From the NCBI RefSeq assembly GCF_910592395.1, contig NC_088308.1, positions 17,129,501 to 17,189,500 of the forward strand: a stretch of DNA of 60,000 nucleotides, in the 5' to 3' direction. The DNA comes from Lineus longissimus (Eukaryota; Nemertea; Pilidiophora; Heteronemertea; Lineidae). Shown here piece by piece: positions 1 to 15,300 of the stretch. The notes beneath the pieces are model-generated. The model saw nothing but the letters and a program-made list of their open reading frames with translations. It ran no database searches and was not told the DNA's origin. A program made the translations under genes and the position numbers. The stretch's first letter is position 1. Each line of letters starts with the position of its first letter.

Positions 1-398
1 GTATTATCTCTTCACCAGAGACCTTCAGTAATGGGCCAAGTTGAGTTTTGAATCAGTAGGTAGGGTCACCTTGCGTGTTTTGCAGCATTATCTCTCACCA
101 GAGACCTTCAGTAATGGGCCAAGTTGAGTTTTGAATCAGTAGGTAGGGTTACCTTGCGTGTTTTGCAGCATTATCTCTTCACCAGAGACCTTCAGTAATG
201 GGCCAAGTTGAGTTTTGAATCAGTAGGTAGGGTCACCTTGCGTGTTTTGCAGTATTATCTCTTCACCAGAGACCTTCAGTAATGGGCCAAGTTGGGTTTT
301 GAATCAGTAGGTAGGGTCACCTTGCGTGTTTTGCAGCATTATCTCTTCACCAGAGACCTTCAGTAATGGGCCAAGTTGAGTCTTGAATCAGTACTTAC
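1..398 (-). repeat. 84-bp minisatellite ending at an INTS1 splice donor
   Basis: About 4.7 units; phase marker ACCTTCAGTAATGGG at 21, 104, 188, 272, 356. The last unit runs into the gtaagtactgattca donor sequence of the exon at 399-452. The array may continue left of the window. Confidence 0.9.
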
Positions 399-3300
399 CT
401 GTTCTAAGCATTCAATGGCAGCTACAGATAACTTGGTATTCTTCATAACAGCCTGTAAATCATAGAAAATATTGTTTAAAGGGGTACGCTCTTCGTAATT
501 ACTTGTGGTCCAGACAAATAGAAATCCACTAATACACAATGCCATAGTGCAGTTATTGTGAGTACTAATTTGTTTAAACTTGGTATTCATAGTATTTGTA
601 CATCAGTCGACACAACGGCAGTGTTGAAATTCATATTTAGAATGTATTTTTGCAATTGGAAATTTTTTAATTCAATTACAAATTCAAATTTTTTAACAAA
701 CAGTGTAGGCCCTTAAAATTACAGTGACAGTTTTACAACTGTATTTGCATTACCGTTGCACATGTATAGTGACAGACGTTGGCATGGTTACCATTGGCAA
801 CCTCACACTTTGTTGTCGTTTAAAGGCGATTGCACCTAGAAGTGCATGAGAGTAGCATGACTTCTGACTGTAGCTTGGGTCCCGGGAATGAAAACTTTTT
901 GATAAGTATAGAAAATGTTTCAAATACCCCAATTCTGAGATAAGGTTCGGAGGAGAAACAACTTTTTATTCCTTATTGGCCTCAAAATGGTTAAGGGAAC
1001 ACTAGGTGAGAATTGTAACTGGAACAGAAAAGAAAGTACAGTTATATTTTACCTTCTGAAGTGATTTGTACATCTGTTCCCTGTCAGTAGTGCTAAGTGA
1101 TTCATCTTGGAACATCTTAAACAACAAAAATTATATAGTATATATACTGAGCAGGTAAGGCTAGAAAGCTCTCATCTTGATATAAATATCAAACTGCTGC
1201 AAAATGGTGTAATACAGGGGGCAATATATCATTACACGAGGAAGAAAACTTAAAGAATACTTAGACAAGGATGACAGTATTTCCAGTACATGTTCCAATA
1301 CAAGTGCATTGCAAACGAGCCAACTATATTGTTCCACGGGGCAAAGCAGAAAATAAACTGCTGACAGAAGATGCGTGAATCAGTTTACACGCAGGGTCAT
1401 GTTTAGCTGTCCTGGCCTACTTTTTCATAGATCTTGTTTCGCGTCGAGACTTACCCTTTTGAGTGCTGCAGTGATATGGCCTGGTCTACGATACTTGTTC
1501 GACCAGTCATCTTGAGTGTACATGAGACTAATTGGCGATTTCTCCTTCCTCGGTTCGGGAGAACGACCCCTCGTATCATCTGCAACAGAATGACCAGGTA
1601 TTTGTTTATATTCTCACAACATTTTAACAAACTGAGCGTGAATTATGAAATTGTTATATTTTCACAGGTTACAAAAGTAAGAAGTCCTGAATTTGCCTTC
1701 TAACGTCCGGATACTTTATTCTAAAACTGTTTCACAAGATTTAACACCCCAAAGTCATAGTTGATAAAGTAGTTCGTCGGGATGACGATTCGTGCACGTG
1801 ACTAGAAAAACTCGGGAGACTGGAATAACTGCAATCACTCTAATGACTAACTACGTCATCAAAACACTTTGTATGCATTTGACCTCAAAATATTGTTGAC
1901 AGACAGTTGTTTCGAAATGTACCAGAAAAACTACAACAGCTACATGCAATGACTGTCACTCCTGAAGGATATTTCATCGTTGCGGCAGACGATTTACACT
2001 GAGAGAGACAGCAATGTTGTAATGTAATGTAAATATGGATTTATATAGTGCACGTTCCAGGTCGTAATGATCTGCTCACATGATATTTCATCGTTGCGGC
2101 AGACGATTTACACTGAGAGAGACAGCAATGTTGTAATGTAATGTAAATATGGATTTATACAGCGCACGTTCCAGGTCGTAATGATCTGCTCACATGATAT
2201 TTCATCATTGCGGCAGACGATTTACACTGAGAGATACAGCAATGTTGTAATGTAATGTAAATATGGATTTATATAGCGTACGTTCCAGGTCGTAATGATC
2301 TGCTCACATGATATTTCATCGTTGCAGCAGACGATTTACACTGAGAGAGACAGCAATGTTGTAATGTAATGTAATATGGATTTATACAGCGCACGTTCCA
2401 GGTCGTAATGATCTGCTCACATGATATTTCATCGTTGCGGCAGACGCTTTTACACTGAGAGAGACAGCAATGTTGTAATGCAATGTAAATATGGATTTAT
2501 ATAGCGCACGTTCCAGGTCGTAATGATCTGCTCACATGATATTTCATCGTTGCGGCAGACGATTTACACTGAGAGAGACAGCAATGTTGTAATGCAATGT
2601 AAATATGGATTTATATAGTGCACGTTCCAGGCCGTAATGATCTGCTCACATGATATTTCATCGTTGCGGCAGACGCTTTTACACTGAGAGAGACAGCAAT
2701 GTTGTAATGTAATGTAAATATGGATTGATATAGTGCACGTTCCAGGTCGTAATGATCTGCTCACATGATATTTCATCGTTGCGGCAGACGATTTACACTG
2801 AGAGAGACAGCAATGTTGTAATGTAATGTAAATATGGATTTATATAGTGCACGTTCCAGGTCGTAATGATCTGCTCACATGATATTGCATCGTTGCGGCA
2901 GACGATTTACACTGAGAGACAGCAATGTTGTAATGTAATGTAAATATGGATTGATATAGCGCACGTTCCAGGTCGTGCCCGGGTGAAAAGCACAGTGTTA
3001 ACCATATAACAATATAAAAACCTCTAGTGGTAAAATTTAGGGAACCCATCTCCCCTCGTACCTGTTTTTGGTTTCTCCTCTCCATCAGTTAGCATTTTGT
3101 AGAAGTTGTCGCCGCCCTTGGCTCCCCTCAGGTGCTGCACCTCAACAAGTTGAGCCATGTACTGTTTATCTACGATGTGTTGCTCGAGACTGTACATGTC
3201 CGTGGTGACGGCCTTGTCTAGGCACTGGAGTAACTTTTTCATGCTTTCCACTGGAATGCCAAACGACTGCACAAACAAGAGAAGCTGGGCGGGCTCAAGG

Positions 3301-6300
3301 TCAACAAGAGCTGAAATAATAACGAAGCGGTATTTGATTCTTTAATTATTTTCCAACTCACAACATCTGTTTGTGCCAAAATGACATTTGAAAGTTCTGA
3401 ATTGACTTCCATTATAGGGACAATATAGGCAGCAGCTAGGCAGGCAAGATAAAGTTACACAAAGTCACCAATAGGGGTCTCTCACATCTCACAGTAGGTC
3501 GAAATGATTCATGCTTTCACGAGGTATATATTTAGTGCTAAGTCTGTCATGACCAAGGGCCCTTACTGTGTATACTAGTCACTTGAAGATGGCCAAATTA
3601 GCCCCTCTCCTCCTGCCTCTAGTCCCCCTTTAAAGGGCTGGATCCAGACAGGTCGCCGACTGCTCAATCCCCTTTCCATTATTACAGAAATAAAAAGTGC
3701 CTATAAAAAACCCGATAAATTGACAATTACCTGCATCAACAAGAGTCTGAACTTTCGACCTTATCATACGTAATTTCAACCAATCAGGAAGCAGCAGTGC
3801 TTCCTCCGACGTGTCGACGAGGTACGCAGCAGGTGAAGGGCCATCCGGTGGAAACCAGTTATCGGATAATTCCTGGAACTCACTCGTAGCTGAAACACAG
3901 ATGAACATTTCGAGGCATTCGTTAGGAATTCAAAATAACCGCACCCTCTCAAAATAATCAAATAGAGAGAATTGAATTTTCACAACAGTGGATACGAACT
4001 GAAAGTATTCCGGTATATTTCAAAGTAACAACTGACGTCTGTTCTATTGTACAATATAATGTAGTCATTCTTTAAAGCTATACCAGACACAATTTTTAGA
4101 GATTTCAGTTGAAAAATATTTCATGGATATTCACAGAAGTGTAAAATTATTGGGCGGACGGTATTCACTTTTTGAAAAAGACCCATAGGAGCAGTCAGGG
4201 GGAAATGTTCAAGCAGTTCATTCAACAATCAAAATTTACAATACAAAGTTGCAACAACCAAGGCCTTTTAGAATGAAGAGCAAAAGGAATCAAAATTAAA
4301 TTTAAACCACTTGTTAGAAGTAAGCATGCAGTATCATAATTACAATATGTTGCTAGAACCAAAATAATAATAACAAATTATCCATCATAAAAAACAGGCA
4401 TGATGAATGAAAGACTGTCCATAAACCTTGCTCTGAATGATCAGAATGAAAGGTTAACCCTGTATACTGTCGCATATCCTCATTTTTGCGACACACAAAC
4501 AAATTTCAGAAAGTTTTTGGCAGATTAGGACTATGGGCAGTCCCGAAAGAAAATGAAAATAAACAGTGTACCACACTACAAGTCAGGCATGCATCTGACA
4601 AGCAGTCCATAAACACATCAGCCTGAGCTCCTAGTGAAAAGTTGGCACCTTTTTCGCTACCTTTCGGACTACCATACGTTAGGAGTATGATCATGGCATG
4701 CACCACCAGAATGTGGAGAGTCGCCGATTCTCCAGTTGTCCACTTCAAGAGGATTTGATCTTGACTGTCAGACTGGAAACAAAGAAATGATTGATAGGTC
4801 ATTGGGACCGATTTGAGGTAGAGTGTCAATACCCTTGTTGCATAATTTATTATTAAATTTATTATTAAAAACATTTTTATAGCGCTTAACGTTGTTAAAA
4901 CTTCTAAGCGCTTTACAATTTATAATAAAACATAACATTAATACATGATAGAATAAAAGTCATTACTAAAGAAAACGTGCAAAGGATTCAAAAGAATTTC
5001 TTAAAAATATGAGTTTTTAGTGCAGTTTTAAAACGACCCAGGGTACTCTGGCCACGAACACTATTTGGCCCGCAAATTAAGCAACGAAGAGCAAGTACAT
5101 TTCTACAGGAGAGAGTAAACAGACCTAGAATTGTATCTTGCATTTGAAAGCCACACAAAGTTTTCTAGTTAATGTTTATAATGGAAAGCAGTAGTTTCCG
5201 CCCTTTTTTGCTTATTATCTAAACATGAATATCTCAATCTACAGGGTGGCCCAGAATTATTTTCCCTATGTCATATGATTTAGAAACAGAGTATTGTACA
5301 TTTTACATGTAAGCTGTACTATAATCTGTTTCCAAATCATGGGAAAATAATTCTGGGCCACCCTGTAGGATCCTGTGACTGTTTTTTTGCTTTAGAGAGT
5401 CACATATATGACCAAGAAAAATTCTCCCAACCTACCCAAGAGTATGCTTCCTTTTCTGGCTCCTTCGCCCAGCGCAAGTACTTGATGAAGAAGTTGATGA
5501 GAGATGCCAACACTAGGTCGGCACGTGGGCTGTTCTGCACATCATCCTGGGGCATGACTTGTGCCATCACTGACGATCGCTCGACAATCAACTGAGACAA
5601 ATCCTGAAAGAATTGAAGTGTAGGAATGCTTGAGTTAGCATGAGATGGGGAGTGTGGCTCAGGTAGAGCATTGATGTAAAAGAACCGCATCGCTGACAAT
5701 GTTCTGATGAACCGTGTCCCGACCATCCTCTTGCAAACAGGGCCTACAACACGACTTCTCCTTACGCATGTTTGCGGGAGTAAGTATGTACCGCATGAAG
5801 TGGCCTGATATTGCAAGGATGCGTTCTGACAGGAACACTATGTATAAAGCTCATACAGCACTCAGGGAATTTCACAGAAACATACGTACCAGGGCAATAT
5901 CAGCTACCTCATGGAGTTGTTCTGATTGAACGGCCTGATATTGTCAGGACGTGTTCCGACAGGAACACCATATAAGCTCATACAGCACTCAGGGAATTTC
6001 ACAGAAACATACGTACCAGGGCAATATCAGCTACCTCATGGAGTTGTTCTGATGAACGGCCTGATATTGTCAGGACGTGTTCTGACAGGAACACTATATA
6101 AGCTCATACAGCAATCAGGGAATTTCACAGAAACATACGTACCAGGGCAATATCAGCTACCTCATGGAGTTGTTCTGACGAACCATGTTCTGATAGGAAT
6201 ACAATGTAAGCTGACACAGCACTAACATCCGTCTCCATCTGACAGGCCTAGAACAGAAAATGATGGTGAATAGCAATATGACTTTTTTTGTTATTCGTTG

Positions 6301-9300
6301 AGAACTTATGAATAACAATAAAGTACTGACCAAGTGGAAAATTACTACAGTGGAACCTCTCTTAGCGGACACCTCTCTATTAGGGACAACCTCCCTTTTA
6401 AGGACTCTAGTTTTGGTCCCAAGTTGGTTGACACCATTCAATTTGACCTCTCTAATCAGGACACCTCTCTATTAAGGACAGCATTTGTCAGTCCCAACGC
6501 TGTCTTTAAAAGCGAGGTTCCGCTTTAGTTGTTGTGACGTAGCCATGCTCTGAATTTCAACTGCAATATCTTTTATACGACGCAAGACAGCAAAACGAAT
6601 CAGACTGATCAGAAGCTGAACTATGAACTTTTCACTCACCTGTCTGAGAGCATTGCAAACTTTCGACCTGACCATATCAAAGTGTGGTATAACAGGGAGT
6701 TGAGTGAGTAGCCATTGGTGCGTGGGTATCATCAGGCCGACATTATCACACACCATACCCTCACCCGAATCCAGGTGGGAGCGCGACAGAACCATGGAGA
6801 GGCCCTGGAACAAATCATATAGAGAGGGGTTATTCAAATGAAATGGTTCATGAACCATGTGCTCAGCTATGTACGAATATAAGATGGAGTTTTCTAGGTA
6901 ACTGTAAACGACAAAATCTTTGACCTTATTATTTTCACACCTCATGAAGTGGTGTTTCTGTGCCTGGTATCAAACCAGTACTCTTCATCAGGATATACAG
7001 TGGAACCTCCCTTAGCGGACACCTTTCTATTAAGGACAACCTCTCTATTTAGGACACTGATTTTGGTCCCAAATTGGTTATTTCCATTCAATTTGACCTC
7101 TCTAATTAGGACACCTCTCTATTAAGGACACTGATTTTGGTCCCAAATTGGTTATTCCCATTCAATTTGACCTCTCTAATCAGGACACCTCTCTATTAAG
7201 GACACTGATTTTGGTCCCAAATTGGTTATTTCCATTCAATTTGACCTCTCGAAACAGGACGACTCTCTATTAAGGACAGCACTTGTCAGTCCCGAGGGTT
7301 GCCTTAATAGAGAGGTTCTAGTATACCTTACCTTGACAGCAAGAGCTCGGGATGAAGACTGTTGGTTGCCAAGCCTCTTCAAGAAGTAGTCGATGACCTC
7401 GACACTTGTTTGATAGTTAGCGTCGCCATCGTAAAGCAGCTTCTGTAACCTTGACAACAGTTGCTCCTGCTTCTTCACTTTCTGTAAACAAAAATAGAAT
7501 ATGGTCAGGCGGTAAATCTCATATGCGACTTTCTTTGGCGAAAGTAGGCAGCTTAGGACAGAGACAGATATTGACATATTGACATGGGCTGTTAATGCAC
7601 AAAATTGCATTTAAAATGACAAATGTAATTGTCATTCGCTTGAGTATATGTGTTGAATGAATGAATAGAAATACTTATATAGGGCGCCTTTCCGTGGTCC
7701 ACTACGCTCAAGGCGCCACCCCCCCCCCCCAAATAGTCCTCAAACAAGGTGGTTTTGAGTTGCCTCTTAAATGATGTTTCTGGCAGAGCTCTGAATGAAA
7801 AAGGAAGTTTGTGTTCTCATTGAAATTCTCACCACTAGACTTTCTTATACAAAGCATGATGGTAGCGGTTATAGACTTACTTGTTTCTTCTTGTATTTCT
7901 GAGCATTTGACTCATCATCTTCCTCCTGTGCTGAGAACAGATCAGGGCTCTCGTGTAGGAGGAACTCGCACAGACACTGGACAGGGAGCACATCCAATGA
8001 ACCATCACTCGATTCAACCAACTCGGCCAGCCACGGCATCGACGAGGAAGTGCCCTGGGAAAGAAAATTTGCGGTTTACAGAAATACAGTAGAACCTCCC
8101 TTAGTGGACACCTCTCTATTAAGGACACCCTCTCTATTAAGGACACTAGTTTTGGTCCAAATTAGGGTGTTTCCATTCAATTTGACCTCGCTTATCAGGA
8201 CGCCTCTCTATAAAGGACAGCACTTTCAGTCCCGAGGATGTCCTTAATCGAGAGGTACTACATGTACTGGGTACATTTATTTTCATTCAGGTCCCAAACG
8301 GAATACCAGTCATAGGCCTCTGATGTTTATTCTTCGAATTACAGTGGAACCTCCCTTAGCGGACACCTCTCTATAAAGGACAACCTCTCTAAAGGACACT
8401 AGTTTTGGTCCCAAATGGGTTGTTTCCATTCAATTTCACCTCTCTATAAAGGACACCTCTTGATTAAGGACAGCAATTTTCAGTCCCTTGGGTGTCCTTA
8501 ATAGAGAGGTTCTACTGTACTCTGATTGGCAGGACAGCCTACTGTACCTGTCTTTGAATGACGTCCATTAGGAAGTCGGGACTTCTGCTGCGACACAACA
8601 TGTGACCAATGCGCAGTGACTTGTTCACTGTCTTCAGCTGATCTAGAACCTGGGTTGGAGGACGTCGTGCTGGACCGCTGAAACAAGTAAACCATTGAGC
8701 AGTCAAAATCACATGAAACTGTTGATGCATCGAGTATTGCTCTTGTTAGAACAAAGATATTTAGTGAAAAACAGATTTCAGTGGAACCTCTCTTAGCGGA
8801 CACCTCTCTATTAAGGACAACCTCTCTATTAAGGACACGAGTTTTGGTACCAAATTGGTTGTTACCATTCAATTTGACCTCTCTAATCAGGACACCTCTC
8901 TATTAAGAACAGCACTTGTCAGTCCCGAGGGTGTCCTCAATAGAGAGGTCCTACTGTACAAATTAAAAATGAATTCTGAACAATGTGGGGCAATGAGATT
9001 CTTTGCTTGGAAGGAAAATTTCAAAGAACTTGGCTCTCAGTCTCAAATGTATTACAAGTCAAACAGTGTGACATTTTTTTGGGACACCACATATATTGTT
9101 TCTGTCTCAGTGGAATCGGGGCTTACTTGGGTTCCATCTTCATGAGCTGAGTGATGAGCAGACTGTTACTCTCTGTAATGGTCACAACTGGACGACTCGC
9201 CGCGGCCAAGTGACCTTCAAACTCGAGGATCTCTTGCTTCTCAGTTTGCTGAATCTGTAAGCCCAAAAAAATCCCAAATGATACACAAGCAAGTCTAAGG

Positions 9301-12300
9301 AGCCTCATAGCCTAGTGGTTAACACTGCTGGCTACCATGCAATAGGGCCCGGGTTCGATCCCGGGGAGAACCCAGGATTGTATTTCTGGATGAACCGATG
9401 TGGCTTTCAAGGAACTAAAATTCCTGGCTCTTCACAACACGTACATTAACGTATGAAATACTCGAGGGTCTGTCGGATGAGACTAAAACCTGTGGTCCCT
9501 TGTACCTGAGTGTCTATGCCAGGGCAAGTAAAAGATCACACATAGGCGGACAGTAGCCTATGGTGGACTCCATACCTCCGGCAAAAATCCAATGGGGTTA
9601 CGACGCCGGTAATGATATGATATGATATGAAGTCTCCATCAGTTGATATTATTCAAATTGTTTATGTCAAGACTAATGACGCTGTTAAAGCTGGATGATT
9701 TTGAACAACTCAGCCCCGGAAAAAGCTCAAATTAAACTGCACAATAATTAGAACCAAGATGAAACATACCTGCTTCTCTCTATTTGTTATTTCTTCAATC
9801 AAATTTTCATCAGTTGCAGTTGTTGGGGGTGGGAACTTGTAGTTGCTGGAATATGCAGGGAAGAAGCATCAAAATAAATACATGTCAACACAGGTCATCT
9901 TCCATAAATTGCCAGAATCTCCATTAGCAGAACTGGAGAGCGTTGTAAAAGGAACCCAAAGTTTTTTTATTTCCAAAGCAAGTTTTCATTTAAAAGAGAT
10001 TCATTTATCACAAAATGATCCATGATTTAGGAAGTTTTTACTATTACTGTGAGTTTCAAGTAACAAATTGAACTTTAAACTCACAAATATATCAACAGTG
10101 TAAGGATAAATTGTCAGCACCTCCATCAGAGGAGGAGAGCGTTGTAAAAGGAACCCAAAGCTGTTCTTATTTCCAAAACCACTTTTCATTTAAAACAGAT
10201 TCATTTATCACAAAATGATCCATGATTTAGGAAGTCTTCACAATTACTCTGAGTTTCAAGTGACAAATTGAACTTTAAACTCACAAATATATCAAGAGTG
10301 AAAGGATGAGAAGCTGAGCGCAATGAGTTTGGTACACCCAGGAAGTCAATCTAAAAACAAGATTTGATCACTTACTTAGTCATAACCATCTCCATCATGT
10401 ACTTTAATGTTGGGTAAGTTTCCCAGGCTGCATAACCTGCAACAGAATGAATGAGATCAGATAATACTTCGACAAGAAAATTCATCCGGACGAAATGTTC
10501 ATGAATTTCGCCGAGCAGTTCATGCTCTCGTTGAGCTGATTAACTTTTCAGTCAGTTTTGAATTTGTTTTCATCAGAGGATATTTAGATATCTAGCGATA
10601 CTTTTTTTTTTGTAATATATATTTTTATTTCCCTAGTACTTTCTTTTTTACATTTTACATTTTTACATTTTTCTTTTTTTTCTATATTTACATTTCATGA
10701 TTTCATGAGAAAAAACCTTTTTGTGGAGGCAGGGTATGGAAAGGGCAAAAGGATTATTAGTATTCTTTAAAGTTTAGCGATACTTACCAAACGAGACCGG
10801 GTTAAATGCAGCGAGAATCAGTAGCATGTTCCAAGCTTTCCAGTATAGGTTGGTGATGGCTAACATTGGTGGCTGGTAACCTTTCGGTAAGGTAATGTTT
10901 TCAGGATGATGGTAGGTGGACAGGTTCAATAAGGCATCAATCAATTCAAGTCTTTCCACCTGTAGCACTGGGAAACCTGAAGCGCAACAAACGAATTAAA
11001 ATACAGTAGAACCTCTCTATTCAGGAAACCCTTTGGACTGACAAGTGGTGTCCTTATTAGAGAGGTGTCCTGATTAGAGAGGTCAAATTGAATGGACACA
11101 ACCAATTTGGGACCAAAATCAGTGTCCTTAATAGAGAGATGTCCTGATAAGAGAGGTCAAATTGAATGGGACCAAAACTAGTGTTCTTTATAGAGAGGTT
11201 GTCCTTGATAGGGAGGTGTCTGTTAAGGGAGGTTCCACTGTACTTAAATGGTAAGGTCTCTTCTCCAGAGCACATGAAGGAAACATCATGCCTATCTCAT
11301 CTTTCTTATTCAGTTTGGCCTTTGCAATCATAACACCTTAAAGGGCAACTCGTGTCAAATTTCACCATATAATGTTTTAGCTGTTTTTGACAAATGACTA
11401 CGTCACTTTCTCATAAATCGGTAAGGTTTTCGAATCGAAATGCACATTTTCTCGAAATTGATGGTTTAATCCCACCCGGACGGCTCGCTTCGATGCTGTT
11501 TTCGTTGATGACATCACAACATGAACATCTTCGCGGACGCGGTGGTTTACATTCAGCGATTTTATAATAAATCTAATCAAAAATGGAAAGTTTGAGTTTT
11601 ACATTTGTGATCAACAATTAAAAACGGACGTATTTCCGCAAAGTTGTAAATCACATCATGGTATCACTTTAAACATGAGCCCTGCCTATCTTCGGCTGCC
11701 GCTTCTTTCGACCCAGAGAACAACAAGGGCAGGAGCGGCACCGAGACTCACTCAAAGTAAGTCAAAGAAGAAGACAGCCGGAGATAGGGCGTACAGTGTC
11801 AGCACCCCACAGCTCTGGAACAAAGTGCCAGAAAAAATCAGATTGTCCAAAACAATGGCAACTTTTAAAAAATGTTTAAAGATGCACCTTTTTAACCTAT
11901 ATTTCCACTAGATAGTGTTTTATTCAATGTGTTCTATGATTAAATTGTTTATACCTATGTATGTATTGCCAAGCGCTGCTGACAATTTGATTTAAAACGG
12001 CGCTATATAAATTCTTTTATTATTATTATTATCATAGTATCCATAATATTCGTGGAGAGGTTATGGAATCTTACCTTCATCTTGAAGAGCAGCAGCCCTC
12101 TTGATAAGTCGATCAGCTAATTCGATAGCATCCACATTGCTAATCGGTAGCTCCCTTGATAACCCAATAATCAGGAGGCGCATGAGGGTATCCTCGTGGA
12201 CAGGCACCTCCGAGGCGATACGTAACAACATACTGAAACACAGGAAAAAGTGCCGATGAATTTATCTTTAAATCTTCTTCCTCTTCTGTAATCACTCACA

Positions 12301-15300
12301 AGATGCAATGTGTATCACTGCAGTTTGCAGCGAGGCACTCTAAAAACGAAAGCATTTTCAGATTTTGCTTTCATTTATTTTCAGGAATGGTGATTAAACC
12401 ATTAAAGGGGTTATCTAGACAAAGGACATTCTCATGAGAAACCTGTATCAATCAAAACTTAGATACCCTTTTAATAAGGGGCAGTGGTGGCGCAGTGGAA
12501 GAGAATCGGCCTCATGATCAGGAGGTCGTGGGTTCGACTCCCGGCCCCTACTGGCCGAGTTCAAGTGAGCGCCTTCTGGTTGCTCCTTCAAACCCCTGAT
12601 TGATTTCTGTGGAGACTGGGGTAATAATGTGATATCTCACAGTTCCATTTAAATACTGAGGAGCGCTATATAAATATGTGACATTATTATTATTATTAAT
12701 ATTATCAACAAGTGCAAAACATTTCACGGTGATATTGCCATCACGTTATTTTTGATAGCTTACGTTCTGTCCCCCTCTGGTGGCCAGTTATCCTTGTTGT
12801 AGTAATGTTCAGCTTTCTCCAGGAACAACAGTTTATGAAGGCTGCAAAAATAAACTAGAGCATTATTTCCACTCGATAATCGGAGACAATGTGTGGAGCC
12901 TTCTGAGCGGCAAAAAATCTCCTTTAATAAATCATGTCAATTTCTGATGACACACAATTCAAAAGGTAAAACAGCATTTATTTAGCATCAAAATAAAATC
13001 ACAGCATATCAGTGAGCAAATAAAATTACAACATACCAGTGAGCATAGTCATTGGGTTTGAGTTCAAAAACCTTTGGAACAAAAGTGTGGAGCCACCAGA
13101 CGGAGTCCCGCTGAATGACAGCCATCTGATTCTGAAATGTCTTCAACACTTCAATATCTGAAAAGAAACAAAATTAATACAGTAATCTGCTAGACTAGAT
13201 GTAGGTGAACTGAAAGTTTTAATCATTTTGAAGCTGAAAGTACATGTACAATAATAAGTTTTCGTCATAAGTGAAAAATGCCCAACTGATCATTTATGCA
13301 GGCTGCCAGGTCACTAGGGAATGATGACATCATATGAAGTGCCGAATGAAAAGCCCTTCCCAAAGTCACCAGCAATGCAACACGCGGCCAAACCTTACCC
13401 TTAAAATCACCCCGATCGAAGCTGTTGACAGCCTCTCTCACTGCAGGCGTGACACTCATCAGACCTGTCAAGGTGATCAAGTCGGCCGATGACAATAGAA
13501 CACGATCCTGAAAGAAAACCATCCAATTTATTAAAGTGGAGTATGTTTATTACAGTGTCACTCCCAATGAAAGCTTCTGCTTTGGTTTCGGTTGGTGATT
13601 TAGGGAAGCGTTAAGATGATCCGGAGGGAACTTTTTGTTGAAACTTGCCCCCTTTTTGAAAAGAAATGCCAAAATAAAGACATGGAGGACATAGCTGTAA
13701 GAAGCCTTTATTTCAATTGAAAGATGGGTCATTTGGGAACCTATTGCGAAAGACCTTAGGCAGGTATCTAACTAGAAATCATTTAGAGAGTGGTAAAAAG
13801 TTACTAAGAGATTCCTTACCTTGACAGCTGAATCTAGATCAGTTAGTTTGGCCTCAATTCTCTCCTGCATCAATCCGAGGGCAAATGCAGAAAAGTTCAT
13901 GTCATACTTGACAGATCGAACTATTTCTCTCAGCAGCGCACGTAACGCACGTAAATAGTCATCCTTATTGCACAAGAAATCTTGGAATATTTCGGCCAAG
14001 AGCTGAAATAAACAAATGAGAGTTCAAGAAAACATGTTCCGACAAGCTCCACTCTGGCAGAGATAAAACCAGAGGGCATGCTGTTGATTCTTACACTGTC
14101 AGTGTCAGCATGATTATGTACAAGCCATGTGGTTTTGACAGTATCTTGACAGCACAGTTCAAATATTAACCTTTTAAAGGGGGACTATAGGCAGGAGGAG
14201 AGGGGCTAATCTGGCCATCTTCAAGTGACTAATATACACAGTAAGGGCCCTGGGTCACGTCAGATTCAGCTAAATATTAAATATGTTCCTCGTACAAATT
14301 GAATCATTTCGACGAACTGTGAGATGTGAGAAACCCCTATTGGTGACTTTATGTAACTTTATCTTGCCTGCCTAGCTGCTGCCTATAAAGGTATTGGCGG
14401 CCTAGTCAAATAACGGAAATTATTTTGCAGCAAACCATTAAAACAATGCCTCGATCACACTTCTAATAATATTTCCCACTCACCCTAGCTGAGGACTCTG
14501 GCGAATGCTGTAAAATGACAGCTATGAGTGACATATTGTTTGGATTTCTCGCCGTCGATAATTCATTATAGACGATGTGGGTTAACAGTGTCCTCGTATT
14601 GTCTGAGTGTTGGCTCAAAAGCTCTCTGAAAGAATGGCACGCAGATGAGGACAGTATCAAATATAAAATGTTTCAAGGCTGCCAAAGCTTTCAGCTCTGC
14701 CTTGTAGACTTCTTCAGTGCCATCAGTTACCCTGAGGCCGCATTTAAAGAGGGTTCACGTTTTCACATATCGTTAGCCTCATAGCATAATTACCTAAGTC
14801 ATATTTTGGCCAAAATGTGAAAATGTTACGTCTATGTCACTTTTCTGTGTTATTCAAGCATTGTTTACTTATTTAATGGTTTTAAAAATGTTGAGACATC
14901 GGTTATAAGTTTTTGTTAAAGTTCGAATAAAAATTTCCTAAGCGTTGTCTAAAAAAATGGTTCTTTAATTTTTCTCAAAACCTTCAAAATTAATATGAGT
15001 TAGGCAATTATGCTATGAGGCTAACGATATGAAGCTTGATATGCGGAAACAGGACACAGCTGCGTCTCACTCTCTCCAAAGTTACATTTGGAGACCAGAA
15101 TTTACTCTCCATACAGTAAAAATATGAGAGACGCTCTCTTACCCCGAGACGAGGTAATAGTTCTCTGCGATCCAAAGGATGATTTTAAGGGAGGGCTGGG
15201 CTCTTGACAGCTGTGTCAGAAATGATATCATCATATCTCACCTGATACTAGCCATGTACTGGTTAATAAGCGGTTTGGTTTTCAGACGAATCTTGATGAG

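Noticed and set aside
4622-4660. Alternative downstream donor for the INTS1 exon 4661-4772 (AAAAAG|gtgcca)
   Set aside because: The gtagcg donor at 4660 gives the family-length junction SPKATSEFQ; the other would add four residues and is a poorer donor.
9300-9372. tRNA gene
   Set aside because: A and B boxes are present, but the sequence continues as a 330-bp repeat with a second copy at 44517, so it is a SINE.
12479-12552. tRNA-Met gene
   Set aside because: The tRNA-like fold with a CAT loop is the head of a SINE with a LINE-type tail.
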